Of a DNA stretch of 64,000 nt, positions 9,603-18,188 are shown in pieces; the first letter of the stretch is position 1; each line of letters opens with the position of its first letter. The stretch spans positions 372,001-436,000 of the forward strand of contig JAHBTD010000002.1 of the NCBI GenBank assembly GCA_019638775.1, read 5' to 3'. The DNA is from Fimbriimonadaceae bacterium. Its GTDB lineage: Bacteria; Armatimonadota; Fimbriimonadia; Fimbriimonadales; Fimbriimonadaceae. The notes under the pieces are model-generated. The model did no database searches, was not told the DNA's origin, and saw nothing but the letters and a program-made list of their open reading frames with translations. Both the position numbers and the translations under genes were made by a program.

Positions 9603-10130
9603 TTAAAGCTTCTCGACGTTTGTAAAATCCAGCTCGACTGGCGTATCGCGACCGAAGATATTGATAAGTACCTTCAGTTTCTCGCGGTCGGCGTTCACCT
9701 CTTCGATCCTTCCTGTGAACTCGCTGAATGGTCCTTCGACAACTCGAATCGTGTCCCCAACGTGCCAGGCCACCTTGGGTGCCTCTTGGCTCTCCTCAAG
9801 GTTGGTCATGATCCGGCGTACTTCAACCTCTTCGAGAGGGACGGGCTTGTTGCCGCTCTGGACGAATCCTGTAACTCCGCTTGTGGATTTGACGAGCTTA
9901 AAGGCGTCGTCTGTCATCGACATCTGGATCAGTACGTAGCCTGGAAAGACCTTGCGATCACGCACGACGCGCTTACCGCCGCGTGTGGTCTGCTCCTTCT
10001 CTGTCGGGATCAGCACTTCAAAAATGTCAAGGTTCCACAGTCCGGCAACCTGAGCTCTGCGAGTTAAAACGTCTCGAACTCGGTTTTCATGTCCGGCGAT
10101 GGTGTGAACCGCGTACCAAGTCTTAGGCAT
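9603..10130 (-). CDS. nusG: Transcription termination/antitermination protein NusG
   Basis: RNA polymerase-associated elongation factor that links to Rho and to ribosomal protein S10. The start at 10130 gives 175 residues, opening with MPKTWYAVHTIAGHENRV, the typical NGN domain start. RKVFPGYVLIQM is the conserved NGN core, and the C-terminal KOW domain carries GDTIRVVEGPFSEFTGRIEEV. An in-frame upstream extension runs into secE and is discarded. It lies 7 bases after secE, the usual secE-nusG pair. No rplK gene follows; an intrinsic terminator and recJ come next instead. Confidence 0.96.
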   Translation of the reverse strand: MPKTWYAVHTIAGHENRVRDVLTRRAQVAGLWNLDIFEVLIPTEKEQTTRGGKRVVRDRKVFPGYVLIQMSMTDDAFKLVKSTSGVTGFVQSGNKPVPLEEVEVRRIMTNLEESQEAPKVAWHVGDTIRVVEGPFSEFTGRIEEVNADREKLKVLINIFGRDTPVELDFTNVEKL

Positions 10131-10137
10131 CTCTAAA

Positions 10138-10365
10138 CTATCCTGTCGTGATGAAGTGGAAGACGAAGGCAACGATGTTGCTCAAAATGACCAGAAAAGC
10201 CACGATCATTCCACAAACGATAAGAACAACACCCGTGAGACGATTCGTTTCACGATGCGGTGGCCAGTTGACCTTCTTCAGTTCCCTTACAACCTCAACC
10301 CAAAAGGCCTTGAATCCTCGTCGGTGACGAGGCATTGGTATTGATGACGGGCTGTCTTTTGACAT
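10138..10365 (-). CDS. secE: Preprotein translocase subunit SecE
   Basis: Small essential subunit of the SecYEG translocon in the inner membrane. The protein has 75 residues from the ATG at 10365. The amphipathic segment FWVEVVRELKKVNWPPHRE is the SecE signature, and it is followed by a single transmembrane helix (LTGVVLIVCGMIVAFLVIL). The upstream in-frame extension lacks homology and is excluded. It is paired with nusG. The usual rpmG and tRNA-Trp neighbours are not present on the upstream side. Confidence 0.93.
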   Translation of the reverse strand: MSKDSPSSIPMPRHRRGFKAFWVEVVRELKKVNWPPHRETNRLTGVVLIVCGMIVAFLVILSNIVAFVFHFITTG

Positions 10366-10553
10366 GTTGTTACGCTGCTCCAAAGAGGGGAATACGAAAA
10401 TCATACCTCTCTGACACAGCGAATCATAGAATCTTGTGAAAATTGGGACAAAGATTCCAGTTGATCTTCGTTTCTTCAATGAGTTATCCTTTTCAGGTTG
10501 CATAGTTGAAGATTGAAGAAACTCCGGCGCGTGTCGGATTGGGCAAAAGCAAG

Positions 10554-11093
10554 ATGCGAATAGCAGCAAAATGTAGTGAGTTAGAACATCTCGTGTTGGC
10601 AATGATTGCTAACGGAGTCACAAGTGGTTACGCAATGCGTAAGTTTATGGGTCGGATGAGGGGCAGCCAGTGGAGCACCGAAAGCGGCTCAATCTATCGA
10701 GCGTTGAGGCGTTTGGGCACTGCCGGCCTTGTTCGAGAGAGCGGACGAGCGGGATCCCCCAATCGTCAACGAACCGAGTATGAACTCACACCGGATGGCA
10801 AGACCGAAGTTTCCGCTTGGCTAAGTTCCACGCCTCTTTACGACGACTTTGCCGCTCTTCATGATCCTATTCGAGCCAGGACGCAGTTCCTTGGCCTTAT
10901 CGAACGAGAGTCGCGTGCTGTGGTCGTAAAGAGCTGGGTGGCAAGCAGCAAATCGTTTGTCGAAGGATTAAAGCGCGAAGTGCGCACCCCCGCAGATTCG
11001 GAAGACTTTGAACATCTTTCTCTGTTGAATCTGATCGAGTTGGCGGAGGCGCGCCACAACTGGCTGCGTCAACTGTACGCACAGCTTAAATAG
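10554..11093 (+). CDS. PadR-family transcriptional regulator
   Basis: Winged-helix DNA-binding regulator. Residues 8-90 carry the PadR pattern: SELEHLVLAMIANGVTSGYAM, a helix-turn-helix with GSIYRALRRLGTAGLV, and a wing with RTEYELTPDGK. A helical C-terminal dimerisation domain (Vir_C-like) follows. The ATG at 10554 is preferred; an in-frame TTG at 10506 would add 16 residues. The gene is divergent from secE-nusG. No efflux or phenolic-acid gene is adjacent, so its target is unknown. Confidence 0.85.
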   Translation: MRIAAKCSELEHLVLAMIANGVTSGYAMRKFMGRMRGSQWSTESGSIYRALRRLGTAGLVRESGRAGSPNRQRTEYELTPDGKTEVSAWLSSTPLYDDFAALHDPIRARTQFLGLIERESRAVVVKSWVASSKSFVEGLKREVRTPADSEDFEHLSLLNLIELAEARHNWLRQLYAQLK

Positions 11094-11123
11094 AGGCGAA
11101 TTCGACGGCCTGGTGGTCCGCAA

Positions 11124-11648
11124 TTAACGGCTTATTGAAATGACAGAATAAGCTCGTGGGCCGTCAGGCGCTTCAAACTCAATCTTGTCGCCTGGGCGGC
11201 TACCCATGAGCGCAACGCCGAGCGGCGATTCGTTGCTGATGAGATCGGCGTTCGGGTCGGCTTCGTAGATCGTGACTACCCGGACCGTGAACTTCTCGCC
11301 GAAGGCTTCGTCGTTGAGAGAGACTCGCGAACCGATACCAACGTATGAGGTCGGAATGTCGGATGTGCTGAGCTCTTGAGCGTTGCCGAAGATCGTTTTG
11401 AGTTCCTGGATACGGCTTTCAACGATCGCTTGGTCAAACTTAACCTCATCAAGCTCGCTGTTGTCCTCGCTAAACTCTCCATGCTGGAGGCTCTCGCGAA
11501 TGCGATCGGCAATCTCTGGGCGTCGTGTCAGAGTCAAATGCTCTAACTCGTCGCGCAGCCGCTTATATCCCTCTGGGAGAAGGAATATCGTTGAACTCGA
11601 ATCCGAGTCTGTTTCAACTGCTCTCTTGGCTTCGTTAAGGTCGCTCAT
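11124..11648 (-). CDS. greA: Transcription elongation factor GreA
   Basis: Rescues backtracked RNA polymerase by stimulating transcript cleavage. The 174-residue protein has an N-terminal coiled coil (LPEGYKRLRDELEHLTLTR, then EIADRIRESLQHGEFSEDNSE with the acidic D-N-S/E tip) and the C-terminal FKBP-like domain (VGIGSRVSL, NESPLGVALMG, GDKIEFEAP). The start at 11648 leaves about 18 extra N-terminal residues compared with E. coli GreA. The family usually starts near the LPEGYKRL segment, so the true N-terminus could be slightly shorter. Confidence 0.95.
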   Translation of the reverse strand: MSDLNEAKRAVETDSDSSSTIFLLPEGYKRLRDELEHLTLTRRPEIADRIRESLQHGEFSEDNSELDEVKFDQAIVESRIQELKTIFGNAQELSTSDIPTSYVGIGSRVSLNDEAFGEKFTVRVVTIYEADPNADLISNESPLGVALMGSRPGDKIEFEAPDGPRAYSVISISR

Positions 11649-11848
11649 GTTGTTTGTTGAGTCGCAATTATAGCCCGGCAAGCGGGCTTTGCACACGTCT
11701 TTATTGGCCAAAATGCCAATGTTGCCTAGAACCTCATCTTTTTGGGTTCAATCTTCCGTCTTAGACGTAAGATTCCGCATTTCGTTGCATGTTTCTGTTT
11801 CTAAACGTCGAAAGTATCATTTTCGTTTGAAGGGTAGAGTCCAAATAT

Positions 11849-12580
11849 ATGCGCAAGCTTGTTCACCGCACCGTCTTTTTGGCGGCTCTGCTTATGCTGC
11901 TGCAAACGGTGAGGGCGCAGGACCGCGTCCTTAGCGTCGATGCTGGTATCAACGTCGTGGTGACGGAGCATCCGCTTACCGCAGACATGGTTGAGATCAC
12001 GGCTCTGGACCCTAACTACCCGCCGGATCTCCTTCGTCAACAGATCGACACACTCGGACAGCTATTGAAATCAACTCCGAGGGGTCTTACCGTCGGTTAT
12101 GCCGAGATTGACCCGACGAACCCAGCCCTTCGGTTCCTAAAAGCTCGTTTTGCCGTTGACGGTCTGATTGAAAGATCGGTAGGCGAGTTGCGCATCGAAC
12201 CGATCCTGAAGGCTTTTGCCGGAGCCCCAGCCCCGTACACGCTGAAGGGGATTACGATCCTTTTCGACGGTGAGGCTCCGAACGAAAACACGGTGAAACG
12301 ATACGACCTGCCCGACGCCTTCCTTTCTCAAGCGATTATCGTTCCTTCACCATCTCAAGAGGGTGCCCCGGGAATCGAGTATTCGGTCAAGTATCTGACT
12401 CAAGATCCAAACAAGATTACGTATCCGAATCGACGTGTTGAACCAAAGTCGTCTGACACTCCGTCAGAGCCTGCAGGGTTATTGCCAACGTATGTTTGGA
12501 TTGCGATTTTCATGGCCGGTTTATCAGCCGGTGCGTTGGTATACTTAGCTCTTGCAAAGCGGCCGTCCGTTCGTCGGTAG
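11849..12580 (+). CDS. Exported membrane-anchored protein of unknown function
   Basis: Not recognised. The 243 residues show an N-terminal signal peptide (FLAALLMLLQTVRAQ), a periplasmic domain of about 180 residues rich in beta-type segments, and one C-terminal transmembrane helix (YVWIAIFMAGLSAGALVYLAL) with a short basic tail, giving N-out/C-in topology. The gene lies 36 bases upstream of three pilT genes on the same strand, so it may belong to the pilus-retraction operon. That link is by position only. There are no cysteine or metal-binding motifs. Confidence 0.7.
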   Translation: MRKLVHRTVFLAALLMLLQTVRAQDRVLSVDAGINVVVTEHPLTADMVEITALDPNYPPDLLRQQIDTLGQLLKSTPRGLTVGYAEIDPTNPALRFLKARFAVDGLIERSVGELRIEPILKAFAGAPAPYTLKGITILFDGEAPNENTVKRYDLPDAFLSQAIIVPSPSQEGAPGIEYSVKYLTQDPNKITYPNRRVEPKSSDTPSEPAGLLPTYVWIAIFMAGLSAGALVYLALAKRPSVRR

Positions 12581-12616
12581 CGGAGCTTTGTAGATATTGA
12601 CTCCCAGGATAAAGGT

Positions 12617-13696
12617 ATGCGTGACCCGTCAACCATTAATATTCGTGAGCTCGTCGAGGTCGGTTATCACGAGCGTGCTTCCGACGTTTTCGTTCGTGGC
12701 GGCGCTAAGCCAGTAATGAGGCAACACGCCAAGATCAAGCCGTTGCCAGGTGAATGGCCCGTGATCGACGAACAAAATGCGGTTCGGCTGATCTCGGAAC
12801 TGATGACTGAAAAGCAGCTCAAGCAGTTCGACGAGAATCTCGAAATGGACCTTGCGTTTACGGTCGGGACCTACTGTCGCGTTCGTGCCAATATCCACCT
12901 TCAGCGCGGAGTATGGGGCATCGTCTGTCGTGTTATTCCTCTCCAGATTCTTTCCGTCGAAGAGCTTGGACTTCCGCCCGTCGTCAAAGAGTTTTCGAAG
13001 ATCAGACAAGGGCTAGTGCTCTTCACCGGACCGACAGGTTCCGGTAAGACCACTTCGCTTGCGGCGGTTATCGACCAGATTAACGAAACACGTCCGGTCC
13101 ACATCGTCACGGTCGAAGACCCGATTGAATTTGTCCACTCCGACAAGCAGAGCTTTTTAACTCAGAGAGAGATCGGTATCGACACGCACGACTTCCTTCC
13201 CGCGATGCGTGCCGCTCTTCGTGAAGCTCCCGACGTCATCCTCGTCGGTGAAATGCGTGACCTTACGACGTTTAACACGGCTATGCAAGCCGGTGAAACC
13301 GGTCACTTGGTCTTCTCAACCGTTCACACTTCGAGCGCGTATGAGACCATGGACCGTATCGTGAACATGTTCCCGCCGCACGAGCGCGATTACCTCTGCG
13401 AACGACTTTCCGGCTCACTCAAAGCCATCGTTTCGCAAAAGCTTGTACCAAGGGCAGACGGAAACGGACGCGTTTGCGCCACCGAAATCCTTATCATCAA
13501 CCCTACCATTGCAAAGCTGATTGAGGACGGACACTTCAACGATCTTTATCACCACATGAACGAAGGCGAGTTCTGGGGAATGCAGACTATGAACCAAAGT
13601 CTGCTCCGGTATGTCAAAGCAGGTGTGATATCCGAAGAGATGGCGGTGGCTTACGCTGGCGTCGGATCGGAGCTGAAGCAGTTGCTTCGACGATAA
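12617..13696 (+). CDS. pilT: PilT-type retraction ATPase, copy 1 (divergent)
   Basis: Type IV pilus retraction ATPase of the secretion-ATPase superfamily; a cytoplasmic hexamer at the pilus base. It has 359 residues. Walker A is GPTGSGKTTS (about residue 136). The Asp box is IVTVEDPIEF, Walker B is VILVGEMRDL and the His box is GHLVFSTVHT. It is the most divergent of the three tandem copies: the PilT-specific AIRNLIRE region reads TIAKLIED, and Walker B is followed by TTFNTAMQAGETG rather than ETI.LAITAAETG. An AAAGG site precedes the ATG by few bases. It could serve a different substrate or work as a PilU-like accessory motor. Confidence 0.9.
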   Translation: MRDPSTINIRELVEVGYHERASDVFVRGGAKPVMRQHAKIKPLPGEWPVIDEQNAVRLISELMTEKQLKQFDENLEMDLAFTVGTYCRVRANIHLQRGVWGIVCRVIPLQILSVEELGLPPVVKEFSKIRQGLVLFTGPTGSGKTTSLAAVIDQINETRPVHIVTVEDPIEFVHSDKQSFLTQREIGIDTHDFLPAMRAALREAPDVILVGEMRDLTTFNTAMQAGETGHLVFSTVHTSSAYETMDRIVNMFPPHERDYLCERLSGSLKAIVSQKLVPRADGNGRVCATEILIINPTIAKLIEDGHFNDLYHHMNEGEFWGMQTMNQSLLRYVKAGVISEEMAVAYAGVGSELKQLLRR

Positions 13697-13709
13697 AGGA
13701 GCCCTTTGG

Positions 13710-14804
13710 TTGAGTTTGAATATCGATGATCTGCTAAGAGATCTGGTGTCAAAAGAGGCCAGCGACCTCCACATAAAAGCGGGGCATCCCCCGGTGATGC
13801 GCATCCACGGCGATCTTCACAAGGCGGACTATCCCCCCCTGAATGAGGAGGAGACCAAGCAACTCCTGCTTGGAATCCTGAACGAGGAACGAAGGGCGAA
13901 GCTCCATTCTTTTAAGGAGCTTGACCTTTCGTATCACGTGCCGGGTCTGGCTCGCTTTCGCGTCAACATGTTTTGGCAGCGCCACAAAGTTGGCGCTGTC
14001 TTCCGAGTCATCCCTTTTAACATCCGTACAATCGACGAGCTCTTCATGCCGAAGGTTTGTAAAAGCATCGCGATGTTGCCGAGGGGACTCGTCCTTGTTA
14101 CGGGGCCAACAGGCTCAGGAAAGTCAACCTCTTTGGCGGCGATGATCAACGAGATCAACGTCAACAAGCGCCTCCACATCATGACGATTGAGGATCCGAT
14201 TGAGTATGTTCATGCCGATAAACAAAGTATCGTGAACCAGCGAGAGCTTGCAACGGACACACATTCCTTTGCCGGGGCGTTGAAACATGTAATGCGGCAA
14301 AATCCCGACGTGATTTTGGTCGGTGAAATGCGTGACCTGGAAACCATTCAGCTTGCGATCACCGCCGCAGAAACCGGACACCTTGTTTTTTCGACTCTGC
14401 ACACCGTCGACGCTGCTCAAACGATCGACCGCGTTGTCGACGTTTTTTCACCCGAGCAGCAGGCACAAATCCGAACTCAGCTCAGCGTGACCTTGCAGGC
14501 CGTCATCTCTCAAACGCTCTTGCCGACCACCGATGGAAAGGGGCGGGTGGCCGCCTTTGAGGTCATGACCGCCACGCCGTCGATCCGAACGCTGATACGA
14601 GAAGGTAAGACACACCAGCTTTATTTGGACATTCAAACCGGTATCGACTTTGGGATGCAAACGCTCGACGGTTGCTTGCTTGACCTGTTAAAGGATGGGC
14701 AGATTGATTACGAGCATGCTTTAGCAAAGTGCAGCAACCCGTCCGACTTCCAACGTCGGGCGACGAACCTTGGTCTTGTGGAGGTGTCCAGTGCTAGCCA
14801 TTGA
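13710..14804 (+). CDS. pilT: PilT-type retraction ATPase, copy 2
   Basis: Second retraction ATPase, 364 residues. It has Walker A GPTGSGKSTS, the Asp box IMTIEDPIEYVH, Walker B VILVGEMRDLETI, ITAAETGHLVFSTLHT, and an AIRNLIRE-like SIRTLIRE near residue 290. This is the canonical PilT pattern. The start is TTG at 13710 with an AAGGAG Shine-Dalgarno (13696-13701) eight bases upstream. It lies 13 bases after copy 1 and overlaps copy 3, so the three are co-transcribed. No pilB, pilC or pilin gene is visible in the window. Confidence 0.93.
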   Translation: MSLNIDDLLRDLVSKEASDLHIKAGHPPVMRIHGDLHKADYPPLNEEETKQLLLGILNEERRAKLHSFKELDLSYHVPGLARFRVNMFWQRHKVGAVFRVIPFNIRTIDELFMPKVCKSIAMLPRGLVLVTGPTGSGKSTSLAAMINEINVNKRLHIMTIEDPIEYVHADKQSIVNQRELATDTHSFAGALKHVMRQNPDVILVGEMRDLETIQLAITAAETGHLVFSTLHTVDAAQTIDRVVDVFSPEQQAQIRTQLSVTLQAVISQTLLPTTDGKGRVAAFEVMTATPSIRTLIREGKTHQLYLDIQTGIDFGMQTLDGCLLDLLKDGQIDYEHALAKCSNPSDFQRRATNLGLVEVSSASH

Positions 14805-15978
14805 GAACCTCCTGACGCTCTGTGTCGAAAAAGACGGGTCGGACTTGCACTTCAAGACCGATACCGGGAAAGCCTATCTACGGGTTCACGGCGATCTCAT
14901 CGAGATCGAGGATATGCCTCACTACGAACCCGAAGAGTTTCGGCTTGCCGTTTACAAGCTCCTAGACCCACAACAGATCGCCCGATACGAAGCTGAACTT
15001 GAGCTCGACTTTGCGCTGGAGATCAAGGGTCTTTCGAGGTTTCGAGGAAATCTCTACCAGCAACGAGGGGTTGTTCAAGCGGCCTTTCGTGTCATCCCCT
15101 ACGAAATCCAAACGATGGAGACTTTGCAGCTCCCCGCTGCATGCTATGACTTTGTCGAGAGGCCAAGGGGCCTCGTCCTCGTTACGGGACCCGCTGGCTC
15201 TGGCAAGTCCACCACCCAAGCGGCCCTGATCGACCACATCAATCGCAATCATGCCGAGCATATCGTTACGGTTGAGGACCCGATCGAATTCGTTCACGAC
15301 GATCAAGAATCTTTGATCAACCAACGGGAACTGGATGTTGATACGCTTAGCTTTGCCAACGCTCTCAAATACGTCCTGCGCCAAGACCCCGACGTCATTC
15401 TCGTGGGCGAAATGCGTGACCTGGAAACCATTCACCTAGCGATCACAGCCGCCGAAACCGGGCACCTGGTTTTTGGCACCTTGCACACAGTCGATGCCGT
15501 TCAAACGGTGGACCGTATTGTCGACGTTTTTCCTGTTCACCAGCAGCAGCAGATCCGTATGCAGCTGTCAGTGAACTTGGTGGGTGTTGTTTCCCAAACG
15601 CTCGTAAAGCGATCTGATGGACGTGGTCGCGTTGCCGCCTTTGAAGTCCTGGTTGCTTCGCCGGCCGTACGCAACCTCGTTCGTGAAAACAAGACTTACC
15701 AGATCAATTCGATGATCCAAACCGGTTCACGCCAGAAGATGCAAACGCTCGATCAGTCGCTGGCGACTTTGGTGGAGCGTGGATTGGTGAAGCACGACGA
15801 CGCGCGCATGAAGGCCAAAGACCCTGGTGAGTTTGAGCGCTTGGTGGAGCTGCATGTCGGCAAAGCTGCGGCGCAACAGCTTGCAAACGAGAATATCGAC
15901 CTCCAAAAGCCTCTCCATCAGCAGGTCAAGGGCGTGCGCGGTCAGCCCAATCGCCCCGCTTTCAAGCGTGATGGATAG
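14791..15978 (+). CDS. pilT: PilT-type retraction ATPase, copy 3
   Basis: Third tandem retraction ATPase, 395 residues from a GTG at 14791 preceded by GGAGGT (14780-14785) at five bases. The start lies 14 bases inside copy 2. It has Walker A GPAGSGKSTT (Ala for the second Thr), IVTVEDPIEFVHD, VILVGEMRDLETI, GHLVFGTLHT and AVRNLVRE near the C-terminus. A C-terminal extension of about 35 residues beyond copy 2 is rich in Lys, Gln and Pro. Copies 2 and 3 are closer to each other than to copy 1. The extended tail resembles what separates PilU from PilT in proteobacteria, but no orthology is claimed. Confidence 0.92.
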   Translation: MLAIENLLTLCVEKDGSDLHFKTDTGKAYLRVHGDLIEIEDMPHYEPEEFRLAVYKLLDPQQIARYEAELELDFALEIKGLSRFRGNLYQQRGVVQAAFRVIPYEIQTMETLQLPAACYDFVERPRGLVLVTGPAGSGKSTTQAALIDHINRNHAEHIVTVEDPIEFVHDDQESLINQRELDVDTLSFANALKYVLRQDPDVILVGEMRDLETIHLAITAAETGHLVFGTLHTVDAVQTVDRIVDVFPVHQQQQIRMQLSVNLVGVVSQTLVKRSDGRGRVAAFEVLVASPAVRNLVRENKTYQINSMIQTGSRQKMQTLDQSLATLVERGLVKHDDARMKAKDPGEFERLVELHVGKAAAQQLANENIDLQKPLHQQVKGVRGQPNRPAFKRDG

Positions 15979-15984
15979 ATAGTC

Positions 15985-16054
15985 GTGAGTCGTGAATGGT
16001 GAATGGTGAATCGTGAATTGTGAATTGTGAATTGTGAATTGTGAATTGTGAGTC
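15985..16054. repeat. Heptanucleotide tandem repeat (GTGAATT type)
   Basis: Ten consecutive 7-base units (GTGAGTC, GTGAATG twice, GTGAATC, GTGAATT five times, GTGAGTC), starting 7 bases after the third pilT stop. The unit sequence differs from the GATTGTA arrays, but the period and the position after a gene end are the same. Confidence 0.9.
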
Positions 16055-16209
16055 GTGGTAGTTAGGGGCAGTGAGCTAGTCTGAAAGCAGTTCGAAGGAT
16101 TCCACCGCGACCTCTGTCTCACACTTAGCGATTTACAACTGTCTCTTCACCATACGCGGTTCACTTCTCATGACCGCCCGCCCGCCAACCAGCTAAAATA
16201 TCCTCTCAC

Positions 16210-17304
16210 GTGAACATCGATCCCGCACTGTTTCAGGAGAACGAGCGGCTTGCGGCCGTTGCCGACGAGCGTCAGTATGCCGACGTCGGCGCGCTGGACT
16301 GTGAAGCTGGCGGACGCCTTGAGTCCGTTACAGTCGCCTACGAAACGTGGGGAGAGCTTTCTGCAAACAAGGACAACGCTTTCCTCATTTGTCACGCTCT
16401 GTCGGGTGACTCGCATGCTGTGGGTTGGTGGGATCGTTTGGTTGGTCCCGATAAGCCGATCGACACCAACAAATACTTTGTCATCAGCACAAATGCGCTG
16501 GGGGGATGCCAGGGAACCACGGGTCCATCTTCTCTTGCCGCAGATGGAAACCCTTATGGCTCTCGATTCCCAATGATCACCATTGGCGATATGGTTGAGG
16601 TTCAAGCTCGGCTGATGGATCGCCTGGGAATTCAGAGACTTTACGGAGCCGCTGGTGGGTCGATGGGTGGCATGCAAGCTCTGGAATGGGCGCTCAGATT
16701 TCCTGGACGGGTGACGAACGTATGGCTAACTGCCTCCTGTGCCGCGCACAGTGCGATGCAGATCGGCTTCAACGAAGCCGCACGGCAAGCTGTGATGCGT
16801 GATCCCAAGTGGAAGGGCGGCGATTATGCGCCTGACGATCCCCCTGCCGACGGTCTTGCGGTGTCGCGCATGATTGGGCATCTATCGTTTTTGTCGGAGG
16901 CGGCCTTTGATTCTAAGTTTGCCAGACGACTGCAAGACAAGAGTGAGTTTGAATATTCATTCACACCTGAGTTCCAGGTGGAGAGCTATTTGTCCTATCA
17001 AGGTAACAAATTTACAAAAAGATTTGATGCCAATAGTGTGCTATTTTTGACACGGGCAATCGACTACTTTGACCGCCGTAAGTTTGGGCCGTCGGATGCC
17101 CGATTCTTGATTACCAGCTTCAGTAGCGACTGGCTCTACCCACCACACCAGAGCCAGGAATTGCTTGAATTAGCGCAGAATGCGGGGTGCTACGCCGAGT
17201 GGCACAACATTGACCTCCCGTATGGACATGACGCCTTTTTGCTGGACGGCGAACACCAAGGACGGATTCTGCGAGAGTTTCTACGCAGTAAAGAATATGC
17301 ATAA
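16210..17304 (+). CDS. metX: Homoserine O-acetyltransferase
   Basis: Acylates homoserine with acetyl-CoA in the first committed step of methionine synthesis; an alpha/beta-hydrolase-fold enzyme. The 364 residues include the N-terminal VAYETWGELSANKDNAFLICHALSGDSH segment (broken across positions 43-68), GGCQGTTGPSS and the nucleophile elbow GGSMGGMQALEWA with S151. The C-terminal catalytic Asp (SSDWLYPP) and His (YGHDAFLL) are both present. It starts at a GTG. A serine O-acetyl or homoserine O-succinyl specificity cannot be ruled out from sequence alone. No SAM riboswitch is visible upstream. Confidence 0.93.
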   Translation: MNIDPALFQENERLAAVADERQYADVGALDCEAGGRLESVTVAYETWGELSANKDNAFLICHALSGDSHAVGWWDRLVGPDKPIDTNKYFVISTNALGGCQGTTGPSSLAADGNPYGSRFPMITIGDMVEVQARLMDRLGIQRLYGAAGGSMGGMQALEWALRFPGRVTNVWLTASCAAHSAMQIGFNEAARQAVMRDPKWKGGDYAPDDPPADGLAVSRMIGHLSFLSEAAFDSKFARRLQDKSEFEYSFTPEFQVESYLSYQGNKFTKRFDANSVLFLTRAIDYFDRRKFGPSDARFLITSFSSDWLYPPHQSQELLELAQNAGCYAEWHNIDLPYGHDAFLLDGEHQGRILREFLRSKEYA

Positions 17305-17366
17305 AGGTCGCAAAAAGCACTATAGTCTCAGGAGCGTAACACCGCTATAATGGACTTGGTGCGGAA

Positions 17367-17864
17367 ATGGTGACGTTGTCCGCCGAAAGAGACGCCCGAG
17401 AAGAAATGCTGGTACCGCCGAAAAATAAACTGATCCTTCTCATTGAGGATGATGTCGATGACGAACGACTGACTTTGCGCGCCCTGCGCAAGAATAACGT
17501 CGTCAACGAGGTCGTCGTCGCGTGCGATGGGCAAGAGGCGTTGGACTATCTGATGCGCCGTGGAGCCTTTTCACAGCTCCCCCTCGGCAGCATGCCCTCA
17601 TTGATCGTGCTCGACCTCAAACTTCCTAAGCTCAGCGGTCTGGAAGTTCTCCAACGTATTCGTTCTAACAGCGATACGGCGACCATTCCCGTGGTTGTGT
17701 TAACGGCTTCAAACTCTCCAAAGCAGGTGGAGGAGTGTTACGACGCAGGAGCCAACAGCTATATCCTCAAACCGGACACCGCAGCTGAGTTCTCTGAGAC
17801 CATTTTGAACGTCGTGATGTACTGGCTTTTGCTGAACGAAGCCCCCCAGCCAGTAGCGGTGTGA
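17367..17864 (+). CDS. Single-domain response regulator (Rcp1/CheY-like)
   Basis: Stand-alone receiver domain. The acidic pair (LLIEDDVDDE), the phospho-accepting Asp in VLDLKLPKLSGLEVL (about residue 82), the switch Thr in VVLTAS and the conserved Lys in YILKPD are all intact. The long loop before beta3 (MRRGAFSQLPLGSMPSLIVL) and the C-terminal helix with WLLLNE are typical of the family of phytochrome-associated regulators such as Rcp1. There is no output domain and no histidine kinase nearby. An ATG at 17406 is an alternative start; a TATAAT at 17346-17351 would leave it a conventional leader. Confidence 0.88.
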   Translation: MVTLSAERDAREEMLVPPKNKLILLIEDDVDDERLTLRALRKNNVVNEVVVACDGQEALDYLMRRGAFSQLPLGSMPSLIVLDLKLPKLSGLEVLQRIRSNSDTATIPVVVLTASNSPKQVEECYDAGANSYILKPDTAAEFSETILNVVMYWLLLNEAPQPVAV

Positions 17865-17891
17865 AATACGTCCCGAATGGGCCCTTCCCGC

Positions 17892-17922
17892 TTGTGCAAA
17901 TCTTCTTGGGCACTGGTATAAT
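17892..17922 (+). promoter_or_regulatory. Promoter of the tRNA-Asp/tRNA-Phe pair
   Basis: A perfect TATAAT (17917-17922) lies 13 bases before the first mature tRNA base. The best -35 match is TTGTGC (17892-17897), with a rather long 19-base spacer. Confidence 0.65.
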
Positions 17923-17934
17923 CCGATCTCGCGC

Positions 17935-18010
<76 letters not shown>

Positions 18011-18023
18011 TCGAAACAAGGAT

Positions 18024-18099
18024 GCCGCGGTAGCTCAGTTGGTAGAGCAAAGGACTGAAAATCCTTGGGTCGCCGGTTCGAGTCCGGCTTGCGGCACCA
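18024..18099 (+). tRNA. tRNA-Phe (GAA)
   Basis: 76-base cloverleaf. The acceptor stem is GCCGCGG/TTGCGGC. The anticodon loop CTGAAAA has GAA at 18057-18059. The T arm is GCCGG-TTCGAGT-CCGGC. The discriminator is A and CCA is encoded. It follows tRNA-Asp by 13 bases and is probably co-transcribed. Confidence 0.97.
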
Positions 18100-18188
18100 T
18101 CCCCCCTTTTCTCCTGATTCAAGCCCGCTGTGCATACAGTCGCCTGTGCGCGACACGACTGACCGACCATATCCGTTAAAATGTAACT

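Noticed and set aside
10366-10602. Longer secE or a small rpmG gene upstream of secE
   Set aside because: The translated region shows no L33 zinc-binding cysteines and no SecE homology; it is treated as non-coding.
16061-16209. SAM riboswitch before metX
   Set aside because: The typical conserved SAM-I leader segments are not present; the region contains repeat remains and no consistent stem set.
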